A stretch of 64,000 nt of DNA from Caulobacter zeae (lineage in GTDB: Bacteria; Pseudomonadota; Alphaproteobacteria; Caulobacterales; Caulobacteraceae): the NCBI RefSeq assembly GCF_002858925.1, contig NZ_PJRS01000044.1, positions 38,763-102,762 on the forward strand. Direction: 5' to 3'. The notes under the pieces were generated by a model. It did no database searches and was not told the DNA's origin. It worked only from the letters and a program-made list of their open reading frames with translations. Within the stretch, counting starts at the first letter, position 1. Every line of letters begins with the position of its first letter. This document shows, one piece after another, positions 8,533 through 17,285 of this stretch. Both the position numbers and the translations under genes were made by a program.

Positions 8533-10590
8533 TCAGGCCTCCGAAACGGGGTTGATCAGGATGACGCCGTAGGCGTCGACGAGCGCCTCGCAGTCGGGCA
8601 GCACCAGCGTGGTCGAGTCCATCTCGGTGATGATCGCCGGACCGGGGACGCGGTCGCCGGCGCGGAGCTTCGAACGGTCGTAGATGGCGGCCGGCTTCAT
8701 GCCGCCCTCGGCCCAGACCTCGTGGTCGCGGATCTTGGCGCGCGACGGATCGCCGTCGCCCTTCTCGATCTCGAGCGAGGGGATCTCCTGCACCTTGCCC
8801 ATGGCGACGGCGCGCAGGTTCACCAGCTCGTGCTCGGCGTCCATGTTGAAGGTGAAGAGGCGGCGGTGCTCTTCGTCGAAGGCGGCGGCCAGGCGTTGCA
8901 GCCCGCCGTCCTTCAGGCTGTCGAGCGTCACGTGCATCGGCACTTCGAAGGCCTGGCCGTGATAGCGGACGTCGATCTCGAAGCGGGTCTCGATCTCGGC
9001 GTCGGTGACGCCGTCGGCCTTCAGGGTGTCGCGGATCTGGGCGTCCATCTCGCCGAACAGGCCGAGCACCTCGGCCTCGGTCGCGGCCGATAGGCGCTTG
9101 GAATACGAGCGCGCCGTCTCGGTGCGCATGCGGGTGGTCGCATCGCCCAGGGCGCACAGCACGCCGGGCGAGACCGGCGACACGGCCGGCCACGAACCCA
9201 TCAGCTTGGCCACGGCGTTGACGTGCAGCGGACCGGCGCCGCCGAAGCCCATCAGGGCGAAGTCGCGCGGGTCGTAACCCTGCTGCACCGAGATCATGCG
9301 CAGCGCGCCGAACATGTTCTCGTTGACGATGTCGATGATGCCGCGGGCGGCCTCATAGAGGTCGATGCTCAGGGCGTCGGCGATGGTCTGCACCGCCGTG
9401 CGGGCCGCTTCGCGATCCAGCTTGAAGGCGCCGCCCAGCAGGTCTTCGGGCAGGTAGCCGAGCACGACGTTGGCGTCGGTGACGGTGGGGGCCGTGCCGC
9501 CCTTGCCGTAGGCGGCCGGACCCGGCGCGGCGCCGGCCGACTCGGGGCCGACGCGCAGGGCGCGGGTCAGTTCCGGCACCTTGGCGATCGAGCCGCCGCC
9601 GGCGCCGACCGTCTTCACGTCCAGCGACGATGCGCGGACCGTGAGGTGGCCGACGTCGGTGGTGCGCACGCGGCGCGGCTCGCCGTTCTCGATCAGCGCC
9701 ACATCGGTCGAGGTGCCGCCGACGTCGAGCGTCAAGATGTTCTTCAGGCCCGAATTGCGGGCCACCCACAGGGCGCCGGTGACGCCGCCGGCCGGGCCGC
9801 TCATCAGCAGGCTGACGGGGTGCTCTTCGGACTTTTCCGACGACATCAGGCCGCCGTCCGAGCGCAGCAGGGCGATGCGGCCCTGCATGTCCAGGCCCCG
9901 CAGCTTGTCGCGCAGGTTCTTGACGTATTTGGAGACCACCGGGCGGACCGAGGCGTTGGCGACGGTGGTCAGGGTGCGCTCGTATTCCTGCATCTCCGGC
10001 AGGACCTCGTGCGACAGCGACACCAGCACGCCCGGCAGGATCTCGGCTGCCAGTTCGGCCACGCGGCGCTCGTGCGAGCCGTTGAGATAGGCGTTCATCA
10101 GGGCGATGGTCACCGCCTCGACGCCTTGCTCCTTCAGCCTGGTCAGCTGGGCGCGGACATCGACCTCGTCGAGCGGGCGGATTTCCTTGCCCACGGCGTC
10201 GATGCGGCCCTTGATCTCGACGGTGTCTTCCAGCTTCGCGAGAGGTTCCGGCTTGGGCCAGATGATCCAGGCGGCCAGGCCCCCCGGCACCAGCGAGCGG
10301 GCGATCTGCATCACCTGATGGTAGCCCTCGGTGGTCACCAGGCCGACGCGGGCGCCCTTGCCCTCGAGCACGGCGTTGGTGGCCACGGTGGTGCCGTGCA
10401 GGAAGACGTCGACGTCCGACGGCTTGACCCCGGCCTTCTCGCAGACCGCGTTGACGCCGGTCATCACGCCTACCGAGCTGTCATGCGGGGTCGACGGCGT
10501 CTTGTGTCGCCAGAAGTCGCCCGTCGCCTCGTTCAGCAACAGCAGGTCGGTGAAAGTCCCGCCTACATCCACGCCCAATCGGTAAGCCAT
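8533..10590 (-). CDS. hyuA: hydantoinase A / oxoprolinase-type ATPase subunit (HyuA)
   Basis: 685-residue A subunit with the ASKHA-fold ATP site. The N-terminal DVGGTFTDLLLL phosphate loop is followed by TTVATNAVLEGKGARVGLVT, then LRSDGGLMSSE, SGPAGGVTGAL and LDVGGTSTDVALIE, the second phosphate motif. GAGGGSIAKVPE and GFGGAGPLHVNAVA are also family signatures. Length is normal for a separate HyuA rather than a fused 5-oxoprolinase. It is the first gene of the run hyuA-hyuB-CoA-transferase-isochorismatase. The enzyme uses ATP to open a cyclic amide or phosphorylate an enol/ketone. Confidence 0.94.
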   Translation of the reverse strand: MAYRLGVDVGGTFTDLLLLNEATGDFWRHKTPSTPHDSSVGVMTGVNAVCEKAGVKPSDVDVFLHGTTVATNAVLEGKGARVGLVTTEGYHQVMQIARSLVPGGLAAWIIWPKPEPLAKLEDTVEIKGRIDAVGKEIRPLDEVDVRAQLTRLKEQGVEAVTIALMNAYLNGSHERRVAELAAEILPGVLVSLSHEVLPEMQEYERTLTTVANASVRPVVSKYVKNLRDKLRGLDMQGRIALLRSDGGLMSSEKSEEHPVSLLMSGPAGGVTGALWVARNSGLKNILTLDVGGTSTDVALIENGEPRRVRTTDVGHLTVRASSLDVKTVGAGGGSIAKVPELTRALRVGPESAGAAPGPAAYGKGGTAPTVTDANVVLGYLPEDLLGGAFKLDREAARTAVQTIADALSIDLYEAARGIIDIVNENMFGALRMISVQQGYDPRDFALMGFGGAGPLHVNAVAKLMGSWPAVSPVSPGVLCALGDATTRMRTETARSYSKRLSAATEAEVLGLFGEMDAQIRDTLKADGVTDAEIETRFEIDVRYHGQAFEVPMHVTLDSLKDGGLQRLAAAFDEEHRRLFTFNMDAEHELVNLRAVAMGKVQEIPSLEIEKGDGDPSRAKIRDHEVWAEGGMKPAAIYDRSKLRAGDRVPGPAIITEMDSTTLVLPDCEALVDAYGVILINPVSEA

Positions 10591-10675
10591 CGTCAGCCTC
10601 TATTGCGGGCGCGCCAACTCCCCCCCAGGGCGACTCCCCCCAAGTGCGACGGCGCGACGCCTGTGGGGCGACATT

Positions 10676-10708
10676 CCCCCGATCGGGCGGCGCGCGCCGG
10701 ATCGGGGG
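10676..10708. repeat. 9-bp stem-loop downstream of the TonB receptor gene
   Basis: CCCCCGATC at 10676-10684 pairs perfectly with GATCGGGGG at 10700-10708 around a 15-base GC-rich loop. It lies between the TonB-receptor stop and hyuA. There is no T-tract, so it may be a dispersed palindrome rather than an intrinsic terminator. GATCGGGGGAG recurs near 13240. Confidence 0.6.
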
Positions 10709-10735
10709 AGGGGTTTCACCGCTGTGCGGGCGCCG

Positions 10736-13219
10736 TCAGAACTTCACGGCGAGCTCGACGCCGAAGGTCGCGCCGGCGGCGGGCGAGGCGAAGTTTCCCC
10801 CGAACTCCGGCGCCGGGATCACCTCGCTCAGGTACTTCTCGCCGGTCACGTTCTTGCCGAAGGCCGTGACGCTCCAGGTGTCGGCCTCCAAGCCGGCCCG
10901 CAGGTCCAGCGTGGCGTAGGCGTCGCGACGGCTCTTGGCGTAGTTGGCCCGGCCCAGTGCGCCGTAGCTCAGCTCGAAGACCGTGGGCGCGTCCTGGTCC
11001 TGCACGACGTGGAACCAGGTCGGTCCCGTACCGCGCACGTCGGCCCGCAGGCGCAGGGCGAGGTTGTCGGGCAGCGGGTGGAGGTAGTCGGCCGCCAGGT
11101 TCCAAGTGTAGCGCGGCGTGTAGGGCGACTCGTTGCCGATGGTGTCGGGCCGCACGCTGTTCTTGCGGATCTCGCTGTCGGTATAGGCGCCGGAGGCCTC
11201 CAGCGTCAGGCGCGAGCTTGCCTTGTAGCGCAGTCCCAGTTCCGCGCCCTTGATCCGAACCTCGTCAATGTTGGACACCACCCGCAGCAGGCCGAACGGA
11301 CCGACGAAGAACTCGAAGAACTGCATGTCGTCGACGTCGGTGTGGTAGGCGGCCGCGTCGATGGTCAGCCGGCCGTCCAGCATCCGGCCCTTGGCCCCGA
11401 TCTCGAAGCTGCTCGAGACCTCCTTGTCGAAGTCGTCGCGGATGCTCACCGGCTTGTAGCCGGCCGCCGTGCGCACCGGATTGACGAACAGGTTCACGGT
11501 GGCGGCGCTGCCCTGGCTGTTGAAGCCGCCCGACTTGAAGCCCACGCCCCAGTCGCCATAGAGCGTCCAGTCGTCGCTGGCCTTCCAGCGCAGGGCGATC
11601 TTGGGCTGGACCTGATCGTAGGTCTTCTTCTGGTCCTTGATGCCGCCCGGATTGATCGTGGCGTCCAGGCCAGGGTTCAGCGCCGCGCCGCCGGTATAGG
11701 GTGGGCCGTTGAAGTCGATGTACTTGGTGCGCGCGGCCGTCGGCACCAGGTTGTGCACCTTGCGCTCTTCACGGTCGTAGCGCAGGGCCAGCGAGCCTTC
11801 GAGGCCGGGCGTGAGGTCGTAGGCCAGCTGGCCGAACACGGCGGCCACGTCGCTCCTGAAGTCGTCCCAATAGAGCTGCTCGGTCGAATAGGCCGAGGCG
11901 GCGGGCACGTAGAGCGCGCGCGGAACCTCGCCGCCGCCGTCCAGGCCCGTGGCCACGCCGACCTCGCGGTCGATGCGCAGGGCGTAGGCCCCGACCATCC
12001 AGCGCAGCGCCTGGTCCGAGCGCGAGGTCAGGCGCAGCTCGCCCGAGACGTCGCTCTGGTCGCGCTTCTGGTACTGGTAGCCGTCGCAGGCGGTCGGCGT
12101 GTAAGGCCCGAAGAACGAGCCCGCCGCCGTCGGCGCCAGGTACTGCGGCGCGGGCAGGGTGATCCCCTTGGCGGTGAGGTTGGCGATCGAGGCGGCGCAG
12201 GCGGCGCTGGCGTTGAAGAAGCCGAACGAGGCCGAGGTCCCGTCGGCGACCAGGTCGTTGTCGATGTCGGAATAGAGGGTCCAGGCCGTCAGGGTGGCGA
12301 AGCCGAGGTCCCATTCCAGCTTGGCCGAGACCTCCAGCGCCTGCTGCTCGTTGGTGTGCGGCACGTTGTTCTGGAAGGCGAAGCGGTGGTCGTTGACGTC
12401 CTCGTAGTAGGACGGCGTGGCCAGCACCGAGGCGAAGGCGGGCAGGGCGAAGACGGCGTTGTAGGCGATCGAGCCGGCGGTCAGTTCGCCGTAGCGGGCC
12501 TTGAGGTCGAGCTTGGTCTTCTCGTCCAGTCGCGCCACGAGGCGACCGTTGAAGTTATAGCCCTCGAAGCGGTCGACCGCGCCGCCGCCGAAGTCGCTGC
12601 CCCAGAAGCCGTCGGTCTTGCGGAAGTCGGCCGACAGGCTGCCGGAGATCCGCTCGCTCAAGGGACCGGCCACGCGGAGGTCGCCGGAAAAGCTGTCGCG
12701 ATTGCCGACGCTGATCTTGCCCTTTCCCTCGAAGGTCTCGCCCGGCTCGACGGTCGAGACGATGATCGCGCCGGCGGCGGCGTTGCGACCGTAGACCGCG
12801 CCCTGCGGGCCCTTCACCACCTCGATCTGGCGCAGGTCGGAGAATTCGCGGTTGAAGGCGGCGGGATTGGCCATCTGCACCCCGTCGACGACGAAGGCGA
12901 ACGAGGCCTGGGCGTCGCGGGCGCCGTTGACGCCGCGGATGTTGACCTGGGCGTCGCCCTGTTCGGCGGCCTGCACCAGGCTGACACCCGGCGTCAGGGC
13001 CACGAAGTCGGCGGCGCGGGCGACGCCGGCGGCTTCCAGCGTGCCCTGGCTCAGGGCCGAGACGGCGGCGGGCACGTCACGCAGGTTCTCGGCCCGCTGG
13101 CGGGCGGTGACCATCACCTCGTCGACGGCGGTGGGCGTCTCCTGCGCCGAGGCGGCGCCGCCCCAGGCCAGGGCCAGCAGCGAGACGCCCATGAGAGCGG
13201 CGGTTTTCTCAGGTTTCAT
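10736..13219 (-). CDS. TonB-dependent outer-membrane receptor
   Basis: 827 residues: signal peptide (cleavage after AWGGAASAQ), TonB box region (VDEVMVTARQ), plug domain (LRDVPAAVSALSQ, NIRGVNG, EVVKGPQGAVYGRNAAAGAI) and a 22-strand barrel ending in an aromatic residue (ELAVKF). It imports a substrate across the outer membrane using TonB energy. The sequence class is the IroN/pesticin-like subgroup, common in Caulobacter and Sphingomonas for carbohydrates and aromatics rather than only siderophores. Flanked by hyuA and a divergent HMG-CoA lyase, it is a candidate uptake port for the catabolic cluster. Confidence 0.94.
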   Translation of the reverse strand: MKPEKTAALMGVSLLALAWGGAASAQETPTAVDEVMVTARQRAENLRDVPAAVSALSQGTLEAAGVARAADFVALTPGVSLVQAAEQGDAQVNIRGVNGARDAQASFAFVVDGVQMANPAAFNREFSDLRQIEVVKGPQGAVYGRNAAAGAIIVSTVEPGETFEGKGKISVGNRDSFSGDLRVAGPLSERISGSLSADFRKTDGFWGSDFGGGAVDRFEGYNFNGRLVARLDEKTKLDLKARYGELTAGSIAYNAVFALPAFASVLATPSYYEDVNDHRFAFQNNVPHTNEQQALEVSAKLEWDLGFATLTAWTLYSDIDNDLVADGTSASFGFFNASAACAASIANLTAKGITLPAPQYLAPTAAGSFFGPYTPTACDGYQYQKRDQSDVSGELRLTSRSDQALRWMVGAYALRIDREVGVATGLDGGGEVPRALYVPAASAYSTEQLYWDDFRSDVAAVFGQLAYDLTPGLEGSLALRYDREERKVHNLVPTAARTKYIDFNGPPYTGGAALNPGLDATINPGGIKDQKKTYDQVQPKIALRWKASDDWTLYGDWGVGFKSGGFNSQGSAATVNLFVNPVRTAAGYKPVSIRDDFDKEVSSSFEIGAKGRMLDGRLTIDAAAYHTDVDDMQFFEFFVGPFGLLRVVSNIDEVRIKGAELGLRYKASSRLTLEASGAYTDSEIRKNSVRPDTIGNESPYTPRYTWNLAADYLHPLPDNLALRLRADVRGTGPTWFHVVQDQDAPTVFELSYGALGRANYAKSRRDAYATLDLRAGLEADTWSVTAFGKNVTGEKYLSEVIPAPEFGGNFASPAAGATFGVELAVKF

Positions 13220-13403
13220 CGATCAGGCTCCCCTCCAGTGATCGGGGGAGAGCTTGCGCCGCATACCGACGTTCGCCGCGCGGTCGCGCGCGCTCCCCGC
13301 CTGTCGGGCGCCGGGGGGCGGGGCGCTGGCTTCGCGGGCCTCGCTCCGCATCCTCGCGCGCCATGCCTGCCCGCCTCGCGGGCGTCCGCCAGGAGACCGC
13401 GCC

Positions 13404-14318
13404 ATGACCGCCCGCATCGAGATCGTCGAGGTGTCGCCCCGCGACGGCCTGCAGAACGAAAAGGCGATGGTCTCGGCCAGCGACAAGGCCGCCCTGGTGC
13501 TGAAAGCTGTCGAGGCCGGCGCCCGGCGGGTCGAGGCGGTCAGCTTCGTCAATCCGCGCGCCGTGCCGCAGATGGCCGACGCCGACGAGGTGATGGCCCG
13601 CCTGCGCGGCCAGCAGGACCTGCGCGCGCGCGGCGTGTCGCTGATCGGCCTGGTGCTCAATCGCCGGGGCCTGGACCGGGCCATCGCCGCCGACGTCGAC
13701 GAGGTCAATTTCGTGGTCGTGGCCAGCGAGACCTTCAACGCCCGCAACCAGGGCGTCCCGATCAGCGAGACCCTGCGCCAGATCTCCGAGGCGCCGCAGG
13801 TCGCGCGCCAGGCCGGCCTGAAGCTGGGCGTCACCATCGCCGCGGCCTTCGGCTGTCCGTTCGAGGGGGAGGTGGCGGTCGAGCACGTGGCGCGCATCGC
13901 CGCCGAACTGGCCGACTACGGCGTCGCCGAGATCACCCTGGCCGACACCATCGGCGTGGGCGATCCGCTGGCGGTCGAGACCCGCTTCACCGCCGTGCGC
14001 GCCGTCGCGCCGGAGGCTGTGCTGCGCGCCCACTTCCACAACACCCGCAACACCGGCCTGGCCAACGCCTTCGCCGCCTGGCGATCGGGCGTTGCCAGCC
14101 TGGACGCCTCGATCGGCGGCATCGGCGGCTGCCCCTTCGCCCCGGCGGCGACCGGCAACGTGCCGACCGAGGACCTGGCCTACATGTTCGCGCGGATGGG
14201 CGTGTCGACCGGCCTGGACCTGCCGTCGCTGATCGACGCGGCCGGCTGGCTCAAGGGCGTGCTGGGCGCGCCGGCCCTGCCGGGCATGGTGTCGAAGGCG
14301 GGCGGGTTTCCGGCCTAG
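13404..14318 (+). CDS. hydroxymethylglutaryl-CoA lyase (HMGL-like)
   Basis: 304 residues. It cleaves HMG-CoA or a related 3-hydroxy-3-methyl acyl-CoA to acetyl-CoA plus acetoacetate or a ketone. The N-terminal EVSPRDGLQNEK carries the catalytic Arg/Asp. HFHNTRNTGLANAF holds the metal-binding His pair. GGIGGCPFAPAATGN contains the catalytic Cys. The ATG at 13404 follows AGGAG with 8-base spacing; upstream in-frame codons are low-complexity and ignored. It is the only plus-strand gene among minus-strand catabolic genes and may finish a CoA-linked branch initiated by the CoA-transferase. Confidence 0.93.
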   Translation: MTARIEIVEVSPRDGLQNEKAMVSASDKAALVLKAVEAGARRVEAVSFVNPRAVPQMADADEVMARLRGQQDLRARGVSLIGLVLNRRGLDRAIAADVDEVNFVVVASETFNARNQGVPISETLRQISEAPQVARQAGLKLGVTIAAAFGCPFEGEVAVEHVARIAAELADYGVAEITLADTIGVGDPLAVETRFTAVRAVAPEAVLRAHFHNTRNTGLANAFAAWRSGVASLDASIGGIGGCPFAPAATGNVPTEDLAYMFARMGVSTGLDLPSLIDAAGWLKGVLGAPALPGMVSKAGGFPA

Positions 14319-14320
14319 CA

Positions 14321-14451
14321 GAACCTCCCCCTCTGGGGGAGGCGGCCGAAGGCCGGTGGGGGGACGTTTTCAGCTGCCGCTGTGGTGGAAGTTCAGAAAT
14401 CACGCCCCCCACCGATCGCTTCGCGATCACCTCCCCCAGAGGGGGAGGTTC
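14321..14451. repeat. perfect 22-bp inverted repeat, CT-rich intergenic element
   Basis: The arm 14321-14342 (GAACCTCCCCCTCTGGGGG...) is an exact reverse complement of 14430-14451. Each arm is itself nearly palindromic (CTCCCCC...GGGGGAG). Between them are further half-matching segments (GGTGGGGGG, CCCCCCACC). This resembles the CTCCCCC/GGTGGGGGG intergenic repeats common in Caulobacterales. It lies between the converging HMG-CoA lyase and DUF2141 genes and could act as a bidirectional terminator. Confidence 0.8.
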
Positions 14452-14471
14452 CTGTTTCGTCAGGCTTTCGC

Positions 14472-14885
14472 CTAGTACTTCAGCCCCACAGCCACACTGG
14501 CGCCGTCGGCGCCGACGTCCACGGCCGAGTCCTCGAACTTCGGCGGGCCGAACCTCGCCTTGGGATCGCGCGACAGGCCGACGCCGTCGGCGGGCAGGCC
14601 AAGGGCGGTCTTCTTCATCACGCCGTCGCCGTCCTGGTCGTGGAAGGCCAGGAACGACCAACGGCCGGCCGGCAGGCTGGCGAACTTGGCGCTCACCCCG
14701 CCCGAGGCGGCCGGGACCTTCACGTTGTAGGGGCAGGTCTTCAGGAACGTGGCCTTGTCGCAGGCCGACACCACGACCTGGCCCTTGGTGTTCTGGAGCC
14801 CCGAAACCTTGACCTCCACGGAGGCTGCGTGGGCAGCCCCCGTGACGGCCAGCGCGGCGACGAGGACGAGGATGCTCGGTCTCAT
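14472..14885 (-). CDS. DUF2141 periplasmic protein
   Basis: 137 residues with a Sec signal peptide (cleavage after AAHAA, about residue 21). The remainder is the DUF2141 pattern: VEVKVSGLQNTKGQVVVSAC, then SLPAGRWSFLAFHDQDGDG, and GVGLSRDPKARFGPPKFEDS. The family is small secreted beta-rich proteins of unknown biochemical role, often in operons with TonB receptors or carotenoid genes. Here it is 14 bases downstream of the Rieske oxygenase on the same strand, so probably co-expressed. Two Cys (residues about 42 and 51) may form a disulfide. Confidence 0.85.
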   Translation of the reverse strand: MRPSILVLVAALAVTGAAHAASVEVKVSGLQNTKGQVVVSACDKATFLKTCPYNVKVPAASGGVSAKFASLPAGRWSFLAFHDQDGDGVMKKTALGLPADGVGLSRDPKARFGPPKFEDSAVDVGADGASVAVGLKY

Positions 14886-14899
14886 GCGCGTCGCTCCCG

Positions 14900-16075
14900 C
14901 TATTCGGCCGCGGCCGGCGCGGAGCCGCCGTGGCGCTGTTTCAGGGCCTCGGCCCGCACCCGCTCGCCGTCGACCAGCGGCACGGTCTTGAGCAGGAAGT
15001 CCTTGGCCTCCGCAGGGTTGGCGCGGTCGGGCGAGGGGATCACCATCGCCCGCTTGCCCTGCACGTCGCGCTCCATGGCGTCGACGTCCAGCGCCCAGCC
15101 CTTCTCGATCAGCTCGCGGCGCTTGTTGCGCCAGGCCACCATGATGCCGTCCGACTTCACGCTGACTTCCTCGTGCAGATAGACGGGCAGCAGCTCGGGG
15201 CAGACCTTCTCCATGATCACGCGGTCCTGCTCGAAGATGCGCAGGGTGCGGCGGCGGCTGTCGCCGTCCCAGATCTTCTGGGTCAGGAAGTTACGGGCCA
15301 TGATCCAGCGGGTGATCGTGGTGGTCTCGTCGATCGGCGTGTTGACGTCGAAGATCACCGTCGACCAGGTCGGCGTCGGGCGGATCTGGATGCGCACGTG
15401 GGCGCCCGACACGTGGAAGCCGTTGCGCACGGTGACCATGCTGCGCTTGGCCTTGCGGAAGAACTTCCACATGCCCTTGTACTCGGGCGGCACGAACTTC
15501 AGCTCGGCATAGGCCGACCACTCGTCCTGCTCGAGCGTGAACTCGTGGACCTGCGGGGCTTCCTTGTCGCCGAAGCTGGGGTGGACGAAGGCCGCGTGCG
15601 AGGGGTCGATGCCGTTCTCGGTGATGCGGGCGTAGTTGGCCTTCCACTCGTAGGTGCCGCGGATGCAGCGCCAGGCCGGGTCCTCGAACTCGGGGAAGGG
15701 CGGCAGGGGCGGGCGCTCGGCCTCGGGCAGGTCGCCCATGAACACCCAGATCATCCCGTACTTTTCCAGCACCGGATAGGCGTCGACCTTGGCGCGGGGC
15801 GGGATCTTCACGCCGGGCTCCTGCGACGGGATCTTCACGCACTTGCCGCCGCCGTTGAAGCGCCAGCCGTGATAGGGGCACTCGATGGCGTCATCGACCA
15901 CCATGCCGCTGCCCAGCGACGCGCCGCGGTGGATGCAGACGTCCGACAGGCAGCTGACCTTGCCCTTGGAGTCGCGGAACACCACGAACTCCAGGCCCAG
16001 CATCTTCACGCGCTTATGGCCGCCATTGGGAATCTCGTCGCAGTACTCGGCGACGTACCACTGGTTCTTGATCAT
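14900..16075 (-). CDS. Rieske [2Fe-2S] aromatic-ring-type oxygenase, large subunit
   Basis: About 391 residues, a Rieske non-heme iron oxygenase alpha subunit. The Rieske cluster ligands are Cys47, His49, Cys66 and His69 (VCIHRGASLG, ECPYHGWRF). The mononuclear iron site is in NGIDPSHAAFVH (Asp157, His160, His165). The frame is open far upstream, but the ATG at 16075 overlaps the preceding gene's stop as ATGA, and MIKNQWYVAEYCDEI is a typical start. It resembles the phthalate/vanillate/carbazole class needing only a reductase and ferredoxin. No reductase gene is visible in the window, so electrons must come from elsewhere. Confidence 0.93.
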   Translation of the reverse strand: MIKNQWYVAEYCDEIPNGGHKRVKMLGLEFVVFRDSKGKVSCLSDVCIHRGASLGSGMVVDDAIECPYHGWRFNGGGKCVKIPSQEPGVKIPPRAKVDAYPVLEKYGMIWVFMGDLPEAERPPLPPFPEFEDPAWRCIRGTYEWKANYARITENGIDPSHAAFVHPSFGDKEAPQVHEFTLEQDEWSAYAELKFVPPEYKGMWKFFRKAKRSMVTVRNGFHVSGAHVRIQIRPTPTWSTVIFDVNTPIDETTTITRWIMARNFLTQKIWDGDSRRRTLRIFEQDRVIMEKVCPELLPVYLHEEVSVKSDGIMVAWRNKRRELIEKGWALDVDAMERDVQGKRAMVIPSPDRANPAEAKDFLLKTVPLVDGERVRAEALKQRHGGSAPAAAE

Positions 16076-17283
16076 GGCGCCTTCTCCGGCTGCGGGGCGG
16101 CGGGGGCCGCCAGACCGCGAAGAATGAGATTGGGTATCTTGGTGTCGTCCCAGTCGTCGAGATCGACGCCGTCGCGCAGGACGACCAGCTTCTGGGAGGG
16201 CACGATCCAGAGACGCCGCTTGCCCCAGCCGTCGAGGAAGATGGCGTCTTCTGCGGCGATCGGCTCGGCCGAGACGCTGGCCTTGTCGGGGCGCTCGGGC
16301 GAGTAGATGCGGTTCTTGACGAACGGGCGGCCGCGCCAGATCTGGAAGCCGTAGCCCGGATTGGCCTTGCCCGGCGCGCTCATGGCCGCGACGTAGTCGG
16401 CGCTCAGCACGTACTTGCCCTCGAACGAACCGCCGTTGGCCAGCATGATCCCGATGCGCATCCAGTCCTGGACCTGCGAGATCATGCAGCAGTCGCCGTG
16501 CGACAGGCCGCCTTCCTTGGCCAGCCAAAGCGAGCCGTCGTGCATGCCCAGCGGCTGGAACAGCTTTTCCGACATGTAGTCGGCGAAGGTCTCGCCGGTG
16601 GCCCGCTCGACGATGACGCTCAGCGCAACCGGGTCGGGATTGTGGTGGCCGAACACCGTGCCCGGCGGATGCACGGCCTTGAGGGCCAGGTTGTCCTTGG
16701 CCAGGTCCGGCGACAGGAAGGTGCGGATGGTGCTGGACCAGGGCGCGTAGGAATAGTCCGGCGGCTCCAGGCCCGACGACATCTGCAGGAGGTCGCGGAT
16801 GGTGATCTTCGAGCGCTCGTCGTTCTTCCACTCGGTGATGAAGTCGGCGGCCGGCTGGTCGACCGATTTGATCTTGCCGTCGGCGATGGCCGCGCCGACC
16901 AGCATGCCGGTCATGGTCTTGGTGAAGGAGTGGGCCTTCATCACCGTGGTCGGGCCGACGCCGTTCCAGTAGCGCTCGTAGACGATGGCCCCGTCCTTGA
17001 CGACGATCAGGGCGTCGGACTTGCGCGCGCCGGCGTATTCGGCGGCGGCCTCCAGCGCGGCGGGATCGATCCCCGCCGCTTCCGGCGTCGTCTGGGGCAG
17101 GGGCGCGGCGGGGGCGCCCTTCACCACGGCGACGGGCTTGTACCAGTCGATCGGCGGTTCCAGCGGATTGACGGTGAGGGCGCGGAAATAGCGGCCCCAG
17201 TAGAGCGGCGCGGTCGCATAGGTCGCCGCGCCCGCCAGGACGACGGCGCCGAGACCGATCAGCAGGATCTTGCGCTTCTTCAC
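16072..17283 (-). CDS. serine hydrolase, beta-lactamase class C fold
   Basis: 403 residues, GTG start at 17283. An N-terminal hydrophobic anchor (residues 5-25) places it in the membrane or periplasm. The catalytic SxxK is Ser119-Phe-Thr-Lys122 (AHSFTKTMTGML). GTVFGHHNPDPVALS and the later LDGWGKRRLWIVP occupy the positions of conserved class C/esterase segments. Such proteins are esterases, amidases or DD-peptidases more often than true beta-lactamases. It overlaps the oxygenase start by 4 bases and lies 2 bases after the SMP-30-like gene, so it belongs to the same operon and may hydrolyse an ester of the cluster's substrate. Confidence 0.9.
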   Translation of the reverse strand: MKKRKILLIGLGAVVLAGAATYATAPLYWGRYFRALTVNPLEPPIDWYKPVAVVKGAPAAPLPQTTPEAAGIDPAALEAAAEYAGARKSDALIVVKDGAIVYERYWNGVGPTTVMKAHSFTKTMTGMLVGAAIADGKIKSVDQPAADFITEWKNDERSKITIRDLLQMSSGLEPPDYSYAPWSSTIRTFLSPDLAKDNLALKAVHPPGTVFGHHNPDPVALSVIVERATGETFADYMSEKLFQPLGMHDGSLWLAKEGGLSHGDCCMISQVQDWMRIGIMLANGGSFEGKYVLSADYVAAMSAPGKANPGYGFQIWRGRPFVKNRIYSPERPDKASVSAEPIAAEDAIFLDGWGKRRLWIVPSQKLVVLRDGVDLDDWDDTKIPNLILRGLAAPAAPQPEKAP

Positions 17284-17285
17284 CT

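Noticed and set aside
6967..9093. 708-codon plus-strand open frame opposite hyuB/hyuA
   Set aside because: Product is Ala/Val/Asp/His-rich without domains, while the opposite strand encodes two recognised subunits.
10724..14812. 1362-codon plus-strand open frame across the TonB receptor and HMG-CoA lyase
   Set aside because: It overlaps three well-supported genes on both strands and its product has no domain pattern; an artefact of high GC.
16072..17283. True class C beta-lactamase (resistance gene)
   Set aside because: It has the SxxK motif, but membrane anchoring and operon position with oxygenase genes fit an esterase-type homologue better.
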